A DNA stretch of 64,000 nucleotides from an uncultured Pelagibacteraceae bacterium. GTDB taxonomy: Bacteria > Pseudomonadota > Alphaproteobacteria > Pelagibacterales > Pelagibacteraceae. The first letter of the stretch is position 1, and each line of letters opens with the position of its first letter. The DNA lies in NCBI GenBank assembly GCA_902609855.1, contig CACLTL010000001.1, positions 186,001 to 250,000 of the forward strand, read 5' to 3'. Both the position numbers and the translations under genes were made by a program. The notes under the pieces are model-generated. The model saw only the letters and a program-made list of their open reading frames with translations, was not told the origin of the DNA and did no database searches. Below are positions 34,651 to 44,874 of this stretch, piece after piece.

Positions 34651-35016
34651 ATGGAAGAAAATTTCAATATTCATCTAGGTAAAAAACTAAGAATGAGAAG
34701 ACTTTCATTAGGTCTTACTCAAACTAAAGTCGCTCAAGCAATCAACGTTACATTTCAACAAATTCAAAAATACGAAAAAGGAACTAATGGAGTCAGTTCA
34801 AATAGGTTAATGCAACTTTCCCAATTTTTAAAAGTTCCAATAATTTATTTTTTTGAAGATTTTAAAGAATTTAAAGATGTAAATTCTACTGAAGAAATTA
34901 ATGACGATTTAAATTATTCCTTTCTAAGTAGAACTTTTTCTTCTTTATCAAAAGTTCAGAAAGAGAAAATTTTACAGATTTTAAATAATTCGTCTAAGTT
35001 TGAAAAAGTTGGGTAA
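34651..35016 (+). CDS. XRE-family transcriptional regulator
   Basis: 121-residue cytoplasmic regulator. Residues about 8-66 form a Cro/C1-type helix-turn-helix (LGKKLRMRRLSLGLTQTKVA then FQQIQKYEKGTNGVS). The C-terminal half is acidic and helical and may form a dimer. A good ribosome site GGGAG precedes the ATG. It stands alone between the secreted-protein gene and tRNA-Asn, with an inverted repeat in its leader, so autoregulation is plausible. Target genes are unknown. Confidence 0.9.
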   Translation: MEENFNIHLGKKLRMRRLSLGLTQTKVAQAINVTFQQIQKYEKGTNGVSSNRLMQLSQFLKVPIIYFFEDFKEFKDVNSTEEINDDLNYSFLSRTFSSLSKVQKEKILQILNNSSKFEKVG

Positions 35017-35020
35017 TTTT

Positions 35021-35096
35021 TGGCTCCTCGGGCAGGACTCGAACCTGCGACCAATTGATTAACAGTCAACTGCTCTACCAACTGAGCTACCGAGGA
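35021..35096 (-). tRNA. tRNA-Asn (anticodon GTT)
   Basis: Read on the minus strand, the acceptor pairs TCCTCGG with CCGAGGA. The anticodon loop is CTGTTAA (anticodon complement at 35061-35063), the T loop is TTCGAGT, the discriminator is G and CCA is encoded. Confidence 0.97.
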
Positions 35097-35144
35097 ATAA
35101 ATCGCAACATACTTTTTTTAGTGAAATAAAACAACTTAAATTTT

Positions 35145-35218
35145 TGGAGGCCACGCCCAGAATCGAACTGGGATAAAAGGATTTGCAATCCTCTGCGTAA
35201 CCATTCCGCCACGTGGCC
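35145..35218 (-). tRNA. tRNA-Cys (anticodon GCA)
   Basis: Read on the minus strand, the acceptor pairs GGCCACG with CGTGGCC and the anticodon loop is TTGCAAA. The discriminator base is T (U73), the classic identity base of tRNA-Cys, and CCA is encoded. It lies 48 bases upstream of tRNA-Asn and is likely co-transcribed with it. Confidence 0.97.
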
Positions 35219-35326
35219 ATAATTTGATTTATTTAAATCATTTATTAATTTTAATAAAGCGAAATCTAACTATTTAAGCTTTTTGTTCTTTTGATATAAA
35301 GTAATTATTGAATATATCAAATAAAA

Positions 35327-37975
35327 ATGGAATTTAAAAAATACAACCACATAAAAGAAGAAAAGAAAATTTCAGATTTTTGGATAAAAAAAGGATTATT
35401 CAAGCCTAAAAAAACTAAATTAAATAAAAAATTTTCTGTTGTGATACCTCCTCCGAACGTAACTGGAAGATTACATATGGGGCATGCTCTAAACAATAGT
35501 CTACAAGATGTTTTAGTTAGATTTAATAGAATGAAAGGCCTCGAAACTTTGTGGCAGCCAGGTACAGACCATGCTGGAATTGCAACACAAGCGGTTGTAG
35601 AAAATAACCTTTTAAAAGAAGGAATTAAAAAAAATGATTTAGGAAGAGAAAAATTTATCAAAAAAATATGGGACTGGAAAGAGGAGTCTGGTGGAATAAT
35701 TTTAGATCAACTTAAGAAATTAGGTTGTTCGTGCGATTGGTCAAGAACGAGGTTCACCATGGATAAAGATCTTTCTAAAGCTGTAATTAAAGTTTTTGTT
35801 GATCTTCATAAAAACAAGCTAATTTATAAAGATAAAAAATTAGTCAACTGGGATACTAAACTTCAAACTGCTATTTCTGACTTGGAAGTAAACCAAAAAG
35901 ATGTTCAATCTCAATTGTATTACATTGATTATACGATAGAGAACTCAGATCAAAAAATCACTATCGCTACTACCAGACCAGAAACAATGATGGGAGATAC
36001 CGCAGTTGCTGTAAATCCAAAGGATGAAAGATATGTTAATTTAGTTGGAAAAAATGTTCTTATTCCAATTGTTAATAGGACTGTCAAAATTATATCGGAC
36101 AATTATGCTGATCCGGAACAAGGTTCAGGAGCAGTAAAAATTACACCAGCACATGATTTCAATGACTATGAGGTAGGCAAGAGAAATAAATTAAAAATAA
36201 TAAATATTTTTGAAGAGAATGGTAAAATAAACAAAAATGGGATTAAAGAGTTTCATGGTTTAGACAGATTTGAAGCAAGAAAACTTTTAATTAAAAAATT
36301 AAAGGATAATGGTTCTCTTGTAAAAATCGAAAATATTAAAAACAAAGTTCCATATGGAGATAGATCAAACACAATAATCGAACCTCTCTTAACAGAGCAA
36401 TGGTTTGTTGATGCCAAAAAATTATCCAAAAAACCAATTAAGGTAGTTAAAGAGGGCAAAACTACTTTTTTTCCAAGCAACTGGTCAAAAACATTTTTTC
36501 AATGGATGAATGATATTGAGCCTTGGTGTATATCCCGGCAGATTTGGTGGGGTCATAGAATACCTGCATGGTATGATGAAAATGGAAATATTTTTGTAGC
36601 TGAAAGTGAAAAAGATGCAGTAAAACTAGCAAAGAAAAAAAATAAAAATAAACAATTTAAATTAAGACAGGAAACAGATGTTTTAGATACTTGGTTTTCA
36701 TCAGCTCTATGGCCTTTTGCGACTCTTGGATGGCCAAACAAAACTGAAGAACTTAATAAATTTTATCCAACTTCAGTTCTTGTTACTGGTTTTGATATAA
36801 TTTTCTTTTGGGTAGCAAGGATGTTGATGATGGGAAATCATTTTAGAAAAAATACACCTTTTCATAAAGTATATGTTCATGCCTTGGTAAGAGATGAAAA
36901 GGGGCAGAAAATGTCAAAGTCAAAAGGTAATGTAATTGATCCATTAGATTTAATAAATGAATATGGAGCAGATAGTTTACGGTTTACTTTAATTTCGATG
37001 GCCTCTCCAGGAAGAGATGTAAAATTATCAAAAGATAGAGTTACTGGAAACAGAAACTTTATTACAAAAATTTGGAGCGCAAATAATTTTTTAAAACTTA
37101 ATAATTGTAAATTAGATAAAAAGATAAATTTGACCTCAATAAAACTTTCAATCAACCATTGGATTTATAACGAATTTGTAAAAACACAAAATTTAATCAC
37201 GAAAAACATTGAAATATTTAGGTTCGATGAGGCTGCTAAGTATGTGTATCAATTTGTTTGGCATTCTTATTGCGATTGGTATTTAGAGTTCTTAAAACCT
37301 ATTTTTAATTCAAAAAATAAAAATGAAATTAAAGAAGCTAAAGCTTTCTCATCATTTATGATGGCAAATATTCTCAGAATTCTTCATCCTTTTATCCCTT
37401 TTTTCACTGAGAACTTGTGGTCTTTAAATGCTTATAAAAAGGTTTTCAATAATTATTTAATTAGTTCCAGTTGGCCAAATTTTAAGATAATCAATAAATT
37501 TAGCAAAAATCAAAATGATATAAATGATTTAATTGAAATAATTTCTAACATTAGATCTACTAAAGCAGAGTTAAAAATTGCTCCAAAATTATATTGTGAC
37601 ATATTTTTTGATGATACATCAGGGAAATTAAAGAAATTGGTAAATAAAAATATAAATTTGATAAAACAGGTTGGTAGAGTAAATAATGTCCTTACAACAA
37701 AGATAAGAGATAAAAATTCAATAGATATCTTAGTTCTTAAAGAAAAACTTTCATTAAATTTTAATGAGGATGTAAACTTAGGATCTCAAAAAGAGAGAAT
37801 TTTACAAAAAATTGAGACAATTAATAAACAAATAACTAGTTTAAATGATAAACTTAAAAATAAGGCTTATGTGACAAATGCACCTAAAGAAATAGTACAA
37901 AATGACAAAAATTTAGTTAAAGAATTAACTATTGAAGATGGAAAATTAAGAAGTATTGTATCTAGTATTAATTAA
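35327..37975 (+). CDS. valS: Valyl-tRNA synthetase
   Basis: 882-residue class I synthetase charging tRNA-Val. The ATP-site HIGH motif appears as HMGH after PPPNVTGRL. The editing domain contains TTRPETMMGDTAVAV, and the KMSKS loop is GQKMSKSKGNVIDP. The anticodon-binding domain and a C-terminal coiled-coil arm (about the last 65 residues, rich in Lys/Glu/Leu) complete the protein. Its stop is followed directly by ilvD, linking charging and synthesis of valine. Confidence 0.97.
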   Translation: MEFKKYNHIKEEKKISDFWIKKGLFKPKKTKLNKKFSVVIPPPNVTGRLHMGHALNNSLQDVLVRFNRMKGLETLWQPGTDHAGIATQAVVENNLLKEGIKKNDLGREKFIKKIWDWKEESGGIILDQLKKLGCSCDWSRTRFTMDKDLSKAVIKVFVDLHKNKLIYKDKKLVNWDTKLQTAISDLEVNQKDVQSQLYYIDYTIENSDQKITIATTRPETMMGDTAVAVNPKDERYVNLVGKNVLIPIVNRTVKIISDNYADPEQGSGAVKITPAHDFNDYEVGKRNKLKIINIFEENGKINKNGIKEFHGLDRFEARKLLIKKLKDNGSLVKIENIKNKVPYGDRSNTIIEPLLTEQWFVDAKKLSKKPIKVVKEGKTTFFPSNWSKTFFQWMNDIEPWCISRQIWWGHRIPAWYDENGNIFVAESEKDAVKLAKKKNKNKQFKLRQETDVLDTWFSSALWPFATLGWPNKTEELNKFYPTSVLVTGFDIIFFWVARMLMMGNHFRKNTPFHKVYVHALVRDEKGQKMSKSKGNVIDPLDLINEYGADSLRFTLISMASPGRDVKLSKDRVTGNRNFITKIWSANNFLKLNNCKLDKKINLTSIKLSINHWIYNEFVKTQNLITKNIEIFRFDEAAKYVYQFVWHSYCDWYLEFLKPIFNSKNKNEIKEAKAFSSFMMANILRILHPFIPFFTENLWSLNAYKKVFNNYLISSSWPNFKIINKFSKNQNDINDLIEIISNIRSTKAELKIAPKLYCDIFFDDTSGKLKKLVNKNINLIKQVGRVNNVLTTKIRDKNSIDILVLKEKLSLNFNEDVNLGSQKERILQKIETINKQITSLNDKLKNKAYVTNAPKEIVQNDKNLVKELTIEDGKLRSIVSSIN

Positions 37976-39694
37976 ATGTCTAAAATTGATAAAAAAAAAC
38001 TACCAAGTCGTCATACTTCTTTAGGCCCAGATAGAGCTCCACATAGATCTTTTTACTATGCAATGGGTGAAACCGAACAGGATGTAGCGAAGCCATTTGT
38101 TGGAGTAGTATCCACTTGGAACGAAGCTGCACCTTGCAATACAGCTTTAATGCGACAGGCACAGTCCGTAAAAAAAGGAGTAAAACAATCTGGTGGAACG
38201 CCAAGGGAATTTTGCACTATAACCGTAACAGATGGTATTGCCATGGGTCATGAGGGAATGAAATCATCTTTAATTTCCAGAGAAGTTATAGCCGACTCAG
38301 CTGAATTGACAGTGAGAGGACATTGTTATGATGCATTAGTTGGTATCGCTGGATGTGATAAATCTCTTCCAGGCTTGATGATGTCTATGTTGAGATTGAA
38401 TGTACCTAGTGTTTTTATTTATGGTGGATCAATTTTGCCAGGAAAATTTAAAGGAAAAGATGTTACAGTTGTAGATGTGTTTGAAGCAGTAGGCAAACAT
38501 TCCTCAGGTAAAATGTCTTCTGAAGAATTAAGAGAATTAGAATTAGTAGCTTGCCCAAGTGCTGGGGCTTGCGGAGGTCAATTTACAGCTAACACAATGG
38601 CGTGTGTATCTGAAGCAATAGGATTAGCTTTACCTTATTCAGCTGGGACGCCAGCCCCTTATGAGGAAAGAGATAAATATGCTTATGAAAGTGGTCAAGC
38701 AGTTATGAATTTATTAGAAAAAAAAATTAAACCAAGAGAAATAGTTACTAAAAAATCTTTAGAAAATGCAGCAACAATTGTGGCTGCAACTGGAGGCTCT
38801 ACTAATGCAGCCCTTCATTTACCTGCTCTTGCTAATGAGATAGGAGTAAAATTTGATTTAATGGACGTTGCAAAAATATTTAAAAAAACCCCTTATCTTG
38901 CTGATTTAAAACCTGGAGGAAAATACGTTGCAAAAGACATGTGGGAAGCTGGCGGCGTACCTATGTTATTAAAAACTTTATATGACGGAGGATATATTCA
39001 TGGCGAGTGTATGACAGTTACAGGTAAAACTATGAAAGAAAATTTAGCTAATATTAAGTTTAATGCTAATCAAAAAGTTTTAAGAGAATATAATAACCCC
39101 CTTTCTCCAGATGGTGGAGTTGTTGGATTAAAAGGTAATTTAGCTCCAGACGGAGCAATCGTAAAAATTGCAGGACTAAAAAAATTACAATTCACAGGTA
39201 AAGCTAGATGTTTTGATAATGAAGAAGATGCAATGAAAGCAGTACAGACAAGAAAATACAAAGACGGTGATGTAATAATAATTAGATACGAAGGTCCAAA
39301 AGGTGGACCAGGAATGAGAGAAATGCTCTCAACAACTGGAGCTATTTACGGACAAGGCAAAGGTGAAAAAGTTGCACTTATAACAGATGGAAGATTTTCA
39401 GGAGCTACTAGAGGGTTCTGTGTTGGTCACGTTGGTCCAGAAGCTGCGATGGGCGGTCCAATTGCGCTTCTTAAAAATGGAGACATAATTGATATAGATG
39501 CAAAAAAAGGATCGATTAATGTCAGGCTTACTAGCGCACAATTAAAAGCTAGAAGAAAAAAATGGAAAGAAAAAAAGTCAAGTTTTGGATCGGGAACAAT
39601 TTGGAAATATGCTCAAACTGTAGGACCTGCATATCTCGGCGCCCCAACACATCCAGGTAAAAAAAAAGAAGTAAAAGAATATTCAAAAATTTAA
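37976..39694 (+). CDS. ilvD: Dihydroxy-acid dehydratase
   Basis: Fe-S enzyme of valine/isoleucine synthesis, converting dihydroxy acids to 2-keto acids. 572 residues. The cluster cysteines appear in GCDKSLPG and in [16 protein letters not shown]. The C-terminal segment [19 protein letters not shown] is characteristic. Starts immediately after valS and shares one base with manC (TAATG). No ilvBHC is nearby, so the pathway is scattered. Confidence 0.97.
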   Translation: MSKIDKKKLPSRHTSLGPDRAPHRSFYYAMGETEQDVAKPFVGVVSTWNEAAPCNTALMRQAQSVKKGVKQSGGTPREFCTITVTDGIAMGHEGMKSSLISREVIADSAELTVRGHCYDALVGIAGCDKSLPGLMMSMLRLNVPSVFIYGGSILPGKFKGKDVTVVDVFEAVGKHSSGKMSSEELRELELVACPSAGACGGQFTANTMACVSEAIGLALPYSAGTPAPYEERDKYAYESGQAVMNLLEKKIKPREIVTKKSLENAATIVAATGGSTNAALHLPALANEIGVKFDLMDVAKIFKKTPYLADLKPGGKYVAKDMWEAGGVPMLLKTLYDGGYIHGECMTVTGKTMKENLANIKFNANQKVLREYNNPLSPDGGVVGLKGNLAPDGAIVKIAGLKKLQFTGKARCFDNEEDAMKAVQTRKYKDGDVIIIRYEGPKGGPGMREMLSTTGAIYGQGKGEKVALITDGRFSGATRGFCVGHVGPEAAMGGPIALLKNGDIIDIDAKKGSINVRLTSAQLKARRKKWKEKKSSFGSGTIWKYAQTVGPAYLGAPTHPGKKKEVKEYSKI

Positions 39695-40896
39695 TGAAAA
39701 TACGTCCAGTAATTTTATGTGGCGGTTCTGGCACAAGACTTTGGTCTGATCAAAAACATCATCAACCAAAGCAGTTTATTGATTTTGGAAATTGGACGTT
39801 ATTTGGAAAAACCTTAGAGAGGATAAAAAATTCAATATTTGATTATCCAATAATAAGTACAAACAGAAAATATATAAATGAAATCAAAAAATATTTAAGA
39901 TTAAAAGGTTTTAAGAAATATAGAATAATTCTTGAACCAGCAAAAAGAAATACTGCACCTGCTATACTCAGTTCAGTATTGATTAAAGAAATACCTGAAA
40001 ACCAACCATTAATTTTTTTAACCTCAGATCATTTAATTGATAAAATAAACCTATTTAATAAATCTATTAGACAAAACCAAAAATTTTTGACTAACAAAAA
40101 TATTTTTATATTTGGTATTAAACCTTCTAACCCTTCATCCGAGTTTGGTTATTTTTTATCAAAACGAGCAAAAAATAAAAACAAGGTTACAAAGTTTATT
40201 GAAAAACCAAATTTAGAAAAAGCAAAAAAAATTATCAAAAAAAATGCTTATTGGAATTCAGGAATGTTTTTTCTGAAAAAAAAATCAATAATTTATAATT
40301 TTAAAAAGCACCAAAATAGAAGCTTTTATCATTGTTTAAACTCTGTAAACAAATCAAAATTTAAGAATAATATTTATTATCTTAATAAAAATGACTTTTT
40401 AAAATGCAAGACAATTTCCTTTGATTACGCAATTTTAGAAAAATCAAAAGATATAAATGCAATAAAATTAAATATACCTTGGTCTGACTTAGGTAGCTGG
40501 AAAGAAATTTGTAAAGTTTATGAAAAATTAAAACATAAATATCAAAAAAAGAAAAATATTTTTTACAGACCTTGGGGAAGATATACAAACTTATATAAGG
40601 GTAAAAATTTTTTAATAAAGGAACTGTATGTAAAACCTAAAGGGGTGTTAAGTCTTCAAAAACATTTTCATCGCTCTGAGCATTGGGTAGTAACTCAAGG
40701 AAGTCCAAAAATTACCCTTAACAAAAAAAAATTTATTTTGAAACTAAATGAAACTATTTTTATTCCTGTAAGATCTGTGCACAGAATTGAAAATCCTTAT
40801 AAAAAACCAGTGAAGATAATTGAAGCTCAATTAGGTTCAATTTTAAAAGAAACAGATATTGTTAGATATCAAGATATATATGGTAGAATTAAATAA
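39694..40896 (+). CDS. manC: Mannose-1-phosphate guanylyltransferase (ManC/CpsB type)
   Basis: Makes GDP-mannose for surface polysaccharide. 400 residues, shorter than the usual ~470. The N-terminal nucleotidyltransferase motif is CGGSGTRLWSDQKHHQPKQF: the GTRL and PKQF parts are conserved but the central PLSR usual in the family is replaced. A cupin-type mannose-6-phosphate isomerase domain closes the protein (PWGRYTNLYKG, FHRSEHWVV, IFIPVRSVHRIENP). Very lysine-rich. It is the last gene of the valS-ilvD-manC run and converges on xthA with an 8-base overlap. Confidence 0.9.
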   Translation: MKIRPVILCGGSGTRLWSDQKHHQPKQFIDFGNWTLFGKTLERIKNSIFDYPIISTNRKYINEIKKYLRLKGFKKYRIILEPAKRNTAPAILSSVLIKEIPENQPLIFLTSDHLIDKINLFNKSIRQNQKFLTNKNIFIFGIKPSNPSSEFGYFLSKRAKNKNKVTKFIEKPNLEKAKKIIKKNAYWNSGMFFLKKKSIIYNFKKHQNRSFYHCLNSVNKSKFKNNIYYLNKNDFLKCKTISFDYAILEKSKDINAIKLNIPWSDLGSWKEICKVYEKLKHKYQKKKNIFYRPWGRYTNLYKGKNFLIKELYVKPKGVLSLQKHFHRSEHWVVTQGSPKITLNKKKFILKLNETIFIPVRSVHRIENPYKKPVKIIEAQLGSILKETDIVRYQDIYGRIK

Positions 40897-41665
40897 TTTC
40901 TAGTTCGATTGGTGTGTGATCAGATGGTTTTTCTTTAGCTCTTGGTTTTTTATTTATTTTAATGGATTTTATATTTTCAATTAAATTATTTGAAAGTAAA
41001 AAATGGTCAATTCTCATACCATAGTTTTTCTGCCATGATCCAGCAAAATAGTCCCAAAAAGTATACTCTTGTTTAGCTTTATTTTTAAAACGATAAACAT
41101 CTTTAAAACCCAAATTAATTAGTTCTCTATATTTTTTTCTAATTTCTAATCTACCTAAAGCATCGTTCTCGTATCTTTTGAAATCATGAACATCAATTTC
41201 TTCAGGTATAATATTAAAATCTCCTGCGATAAGTATATTTGAATTTTTTTTAATTTTTTTTTTAATATTATTTATAAATTTTTTTAACCACTCTTTTTTA
41301 TATTCATATTTTTCTGTATCAACAGGATTTCCATTGGGTACATAAATGTTTATCAATTCAATCTTTTTTTTATTAATTTTTACTTCACCTGAAATAACAC
41401 GGGATTGTTTTAATTTATCTTTAATTAAATCAGTGTCTAAATTGTTTATTTCATACTTTGTAACAATAGCAACACCATTGTAGCTTTTTTGACCAAATAC
41501 ATGGGATTTATAACCTAGTTCTTCAAAATCATTAATTGGAAAATTTTCATTCTGTGTTTTTATTTCTTGCAATAATAAAATATCAGGAGAAGAGTCTTTA
41601 ATATATTCTTTAATATTATCTATTCTTGCTCTTACAGAGTTTACATTCCAGGAAATAATTTTCAT
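40889..41665 (-). CDS. xthA: Exodeoxyribonuclease III
   Basis: AP endonuclease/3'-5' exonuclease of base-excision repair, 258 residues from the ATG at 41665. That start gives the canonical MKIISWNVNSVRA and overlaps the upstream Fe-S carrier stop by one base; an earlier codon at 41695 would add residues inside that gene. Metal and catalytic motifs are visible: LLQEIKT, NIYVPNGNP, AGDFNI and SDHTPIEL. Divalent-metal enzyme of the EEP superfamily. Confidence 0.93.
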   Translation of the reverse strand: MKIISWNVNSVRARIDNIKEYIKDSSPDILLLQEIKTQNENFPINDFEELGYKSHVFGQKSYNGVAIVTKYEINNLDTDLIKDKLKQSRVISGEVKINKKKIELINIYVPNGNPVDTEKYEYKKEWLKKFINNIKKKIKKNSNILIAGDFNIIPEEIDVHDFKRYENDALGRLEIRKKYRELINLGFKDVYRFKNKAKQEYTFWDYFAGSWQKNYGMRIDHFLLSNNLIENIKSIKINKKPRAKEKPSDHTPIELEII

Positions 41666-41979
41666 TAAACTGAAAAAGACAAACCACAACCACAAGAATT
41701 GGTGGCTTTTGGATTGTTAATAACAAAAGATTCTCCTATCATTTCTTTTTTAAAATCAACAACAGAACCAGAGATAATTTCTAGCGAGGTTTTATCAATT
41801 ATTGTTTTATCAAAAATTACATCATCAGTATTTGATTTTGTGTCAAATCCAAAGCTATATTTAAATCCAGAACATCCACCCCCTTGCACGGTGATTCTAA
41901 AATACTTTTTGTCATTACCAACGGTAATTTTCTTTATTTGCTCTAAAGCCTGATTAGTAAAATTTAATTTTTTTTCCAT
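41665..41979 (-). CDS. erpA: Iron-sulfur cluster carrier/insertion protein (A-type, ErpA/IscA)
   Basis: 104-residue A-type Fe-S carrier. The three cluster cysteines are present: Cys36 in GGGCSGF, Cys96 and Cys98 in NSCGCGLSF at the C-terminus. The ATG at 41979 gives MEKKLNFTNQ; a TTG six bases earlier is less likely. It delivers clusters to apo-enzymes such as the Fe-S dehydratase IlvD, also encoded in this window. Coupled to xthA (TAATG); in alphaproteobacteria this pairing beside dgt is common. Confidence 0.93.
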   Translation of the reverse strand: MEKKLNFTNQALEQIKKITVGNDKKYFRITVQGGGCSGFKYSFGFDTKSNTDDVIFDKTIIDKTSLEIISGSVVDFKKEMIGESFVINNPKATNSCGCGLSFSV

Positions 41980-42016
41980 AAACAATATTCTCTAGTATAT
42001 AATCTAAATTGTTATC

Positions 42017-43156
42017 ATGCAAAAAAAAATAGATAATAAACTTTCAGGTCTTGCGGTGCCTATTCAATCTAAGGGTAGATTTTTCAAAGAAAAAAAAAAT
42101 TCGCTTAGAAATGATTTTCAAAGGGATAGAGATAGAATAATCCATTCAACCGCTTTTAGAAGACTAAAACATAAAACTCAGGTATTCGTAAATAATACAG
42201 GAGATCATTTTCGTACAAGAATAACGCACTCGCTCGAAGTTTCACAAATAGCAAGAACATTATCAAAGTACTTTAATTTAAACGAGGATTTATGCGAAAC
42301 CATTAGTTTGGCTCATGATTTAGGTCACACACCGTTTGGACATGCTGGGGAAGATGCTTTGAATACATGTATGAAAAAGTATGGAGGTTTTGATCATAAT
42401 ATACAGACATTAAGAATTATTACTATTTTAGAAAACAGATACTATAATTTTAGAGGACTTAATCTTTCTAAAGAAACATTAGACGGTTTGATAAAGCATA
42501 ATGGCCCTGTAAAAGATTTAACTAAAATAAATAAAATTTTAGGAAAAAATTTTTTTAAAAAAAAAATTAATTTTTCTTTAAATTCATCATTAGAAGCTCA
42601 AATCGCCTCGATATCTGATGATATAGCTTACAATAGCCACGACCTAGAAGACGGATTAAAATCTAATTTATTTAAACTGAGTCATTTAAATGATATACCA
42701 ATTCTTAACAAGATAATTACAAAACATGTAAAAAAATCAAAAAAATTCTCAACTGATCTAATTATAAGACAAATCATAAGAGAAATTATCAACCAGATGG
42801 TAAAAGATGTAATATTTACAACAAAGAAAAATTTAAAATTTTATAAAATTAAAAATTTAAATGATATTTATAAAGCTAAAAATAAAATAGTCTCGTTTTC
42901 TAACAAAATGCAAAAATTCGATAGGAAAATTAAAAAATTTCTCAAACAAAAAATGTATTTTCATAGAGAAGTAATCTCTAAAACAAACTATGGAAAAAAA
43001 ATAATTATAAAATTATTTTCAAAAATAAAAAGTAATCCAAAACAATATATAAATATTAAAAAATATAATAACTCAAATATTGAGCGAATTATCTGCGATT
43101 ATATTGCTGGAATGACCGATAGATATGCAATAAATCTTTACAATCAAATAAAATGA
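42017..43156 (+). CDS. dgt: dGTP triphosphohydrolase-like HD protein
   Basis: Hydrolyses deoxynucleoside triphosphates to nucleoside plus triphosphate, tuning dNTP pools. 379 residues. HD-domain metal ligands are visible as His71 in RITHSLEVSQIAR and His100-Asp101 in AHDLGHTPFGHAG. The downstream ISDDIAYNSHDLEDGL block is typical of dGTPase-like type 2 proteins. It overlaps argS by 4 bases, the start of a conserved alphaproteobacterial gene string. Confidence 0.93.
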   Translation: MQKKIDNKLSGLAVPIQSKGRFFKEKKNSLRNDFQRDRDRIIHSTAFRRLKHKTQVFVNNTGDHFRTRITHSLEVSQIARTLSKYFNLNEDLCETISLAHDLGHTPFGHAGEDALNTCMKKYGGFDHNIQTLRIITILENRYYNFRGLNLSKETLDGLIKHNGPVKDLTKINKILGKNFFKKKINFSLNSSLEAQIASISDDIAYNSHDLEDGLKSNLFKLSHLNDIPILNKIITKHVKKSKKFSTDLIIRQIIREIINQMVKDVIFTTKKNLKFYKIKNLNDIYKAKNKIVSFSNKMQKFDRKIKKFLKQKMYFHREVISKTNYGKKIIIKLFSKIKSNPKQYINIKKYNNSNIERIICDYIAGMTDRYAINLYNQIK

Positions 43157-44874
43157 ATATTTTTGAATACCATCTTGAAGAGATTAAAAATTTGATTTTA
43201 TCTAATAAAGATATTTTGAAACTGGATCATATTGATAAATTAAAAGGAGTAAACTTAGAAGTTCCTCCAGAGAAGTTCAATTTTGATTTATCATGCAATA
43301 TTGCAATGGTTCTTGGAAAAGAAAATAAGATAAATCCAAAAACTTTAGCTTTAAAATTAAAAGAGATTTTTTTAAAAAAAATTAAGAATTTTTCTGAAAT
43401 TGAGATTGCCGGGCCTGGTTTTTTAAATATTAAACTTTCAAAAAAAGCTTTGAGAAATAACATTAATTCTATATTAAAAAGCAACAAAGGCTACGGTTCA
43501 ACTAAAAATAAAAAAACTTATAATATTGAATTTGTTTCAGCAAATCCAACCGGTCCAATGCACGTAGGACATTGTAGAGGAGCTATTTATGGAGATGTTC
43601 TTGCTAACTTATTAAAGTTTAACGGAAACAAAGTAACAAAAGAATATTACATAAATGATTACGGAAATCAAATAAGAAATTTTGTAGAATCTGTATTTTT
43701 AAGAATTATAGAAATTAAATATAATAAAAAATTTCCAACTAAAGAAAATCTCTATCCTGGTTTTTATATAAAAGAAATAGCTCAAAAAATAATAAATCAA
43801 AATATAAATCAAGATTTTAAAAATTTTGATAAATGTTTTGAAATTTTAAAAAAGGAGTCTTTAAAACATTCAATGGAATTAATTAAAAATGACTTAAAAT
43901 TATTAGGTATATCTCATGATAAATTCTTTTCAGAGTCAGAAATAGTGAATAAAAATTTAGTCGATAAAGCAATAAAAAAGCTTAAGGAAAAAAATTTTGT
44001 AGAAAATGGTTATTTAAAACCACCAAAAGGAGAAAATAGTGAAAATTGGAAAAAAACTAAAAGATTAATTTTTAAATCATCTTTATTTGGAGATGATGCG
44101 GATAGAGCACTTCAAAAAGATGATGGTTCATGGACATATTTTGCTAATGATGTTGCTTATCATATGGACAAAGTTAACAGGAATTATGAAAATTTAGTAA
44201 ATATTCTTGGTGCAGATCATACAGGTTATATAAAAAGGATTAAAGCTGCGGTATTGGCATTATCTGACAATAAAACAAAATTTGATTGTAAAGTTTGCCA
44301 ACTAGTTAAGCTTTATAAAAATGGTGAGCCTTATAAAATGTCTAAAAGAGCTGGAGAGTTTATTTCAGCTCAAGATCTTTTAAATGAAGTTGAAAAAGAT
44401 CAGATAAGATTTATGATGCTTAATAGGAGTAATGATGTTGAGTTAGATTTTGATTTTGAAAAAGTTAAAGAAAAAACAAAAGATAATCCAGTTTTTTATG
44501 TCCAATATGCTTACGCAAGAATTAATTCTATTTTAAGAACTCTAAAAATAAGCTTAATGAATGAAACTGATGTAGATGAAATTTTCAACTTTAATAAAAT
44601 AGAGGAAAAAATTATTCGAAAAGTATTTGAATGGCCTAAAATAGTTGAGTCTTCTTCAAGAAACTACGATTTACACAAAATTCCTTTTTATTTGTATGAA
44701 CTTTCAACGTTATTTCATGCTTACTGGAGTAAAGGTAATGAAGATAAAAATTTTAAGTTTCTTGATAATGGAAAAATTAAAAGAAAAGAAATTTTATCAA
44801 TTATAAATATAGTTGCTATAGTTATTCAAAATGGAATGGGGATACTCGGGGTCTCCCTACCAAAAAAAATGTAA
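43153..44874 (+). CDS. argS: Arginyl-tRNA synthetase
   Basis: 573-residue class I synthetase. An N-terminal additional domain (first ~120 residues) precedes the HIGH-type motif NPTGPMHVGHCRG. The KMSKS-equivalent is YKMSKRAGEF, and a C-terminal helical anticodon-binding domain follows. A short Lys-rich insertion (KGENSENWKKTKR) is present before the ATP-site half. It shares one base with the next gene. Confidence 0.96.
   Translation: MNIFEYHLEEIKNLILSNKDILKLDHIDKLKGVNLEVPPEKFNFDLSCNIAMVLGKENKINPKTLALKLKEIFLKKIKNFSEIEIAGPGFLNIKLSKKALRNNINSILKSNKGYGSTKNKKTYNIEFVSANPTGPMHVGHCRGAIYGDVLANLLKFNGNKVTKEYYINDYGNQIRNFVESVFLRIIEIKYNKKFPTKENLYPGFYIKEIAQKIINQNINQDFKNFDKCFEILKKESLKHSMELIKNDLKLLGISHDKFFSESEIVNKNLVDKAIKKLKEKNFVENGYLKPPKGENSENWKKTKRLIFKSSLFGDDADRALQKDDGSWTYFANDVAYHMDKVNRNYENLVNILGADHTGYIKRIKAAVLALSDNKTKFDCKVCQLVKLYKNGEPYKMSKRAGEFISAQDLLNEVEKDQIRFMMLNRSNDVELDFDFEKVKEKTKDNPVFYVQYAYARINSILRTLKISLMNETDVDEIFNFNKIEEKIIRKVFEWPKIVESSSRNYDLHKIPFYLYELSTLFHAYWSKGNEDKNFKFLDNGKIKRKEILSIINIVAIVIQNGMGILGVSLPKKM

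Noticed and set aside
35219-35326. T-box-like leader for valS
   Set aside because: No T-box bulge or specifier stem can be recognised and the spacer is too short; only small AT-rich palindromes are present, which are expected by chance.
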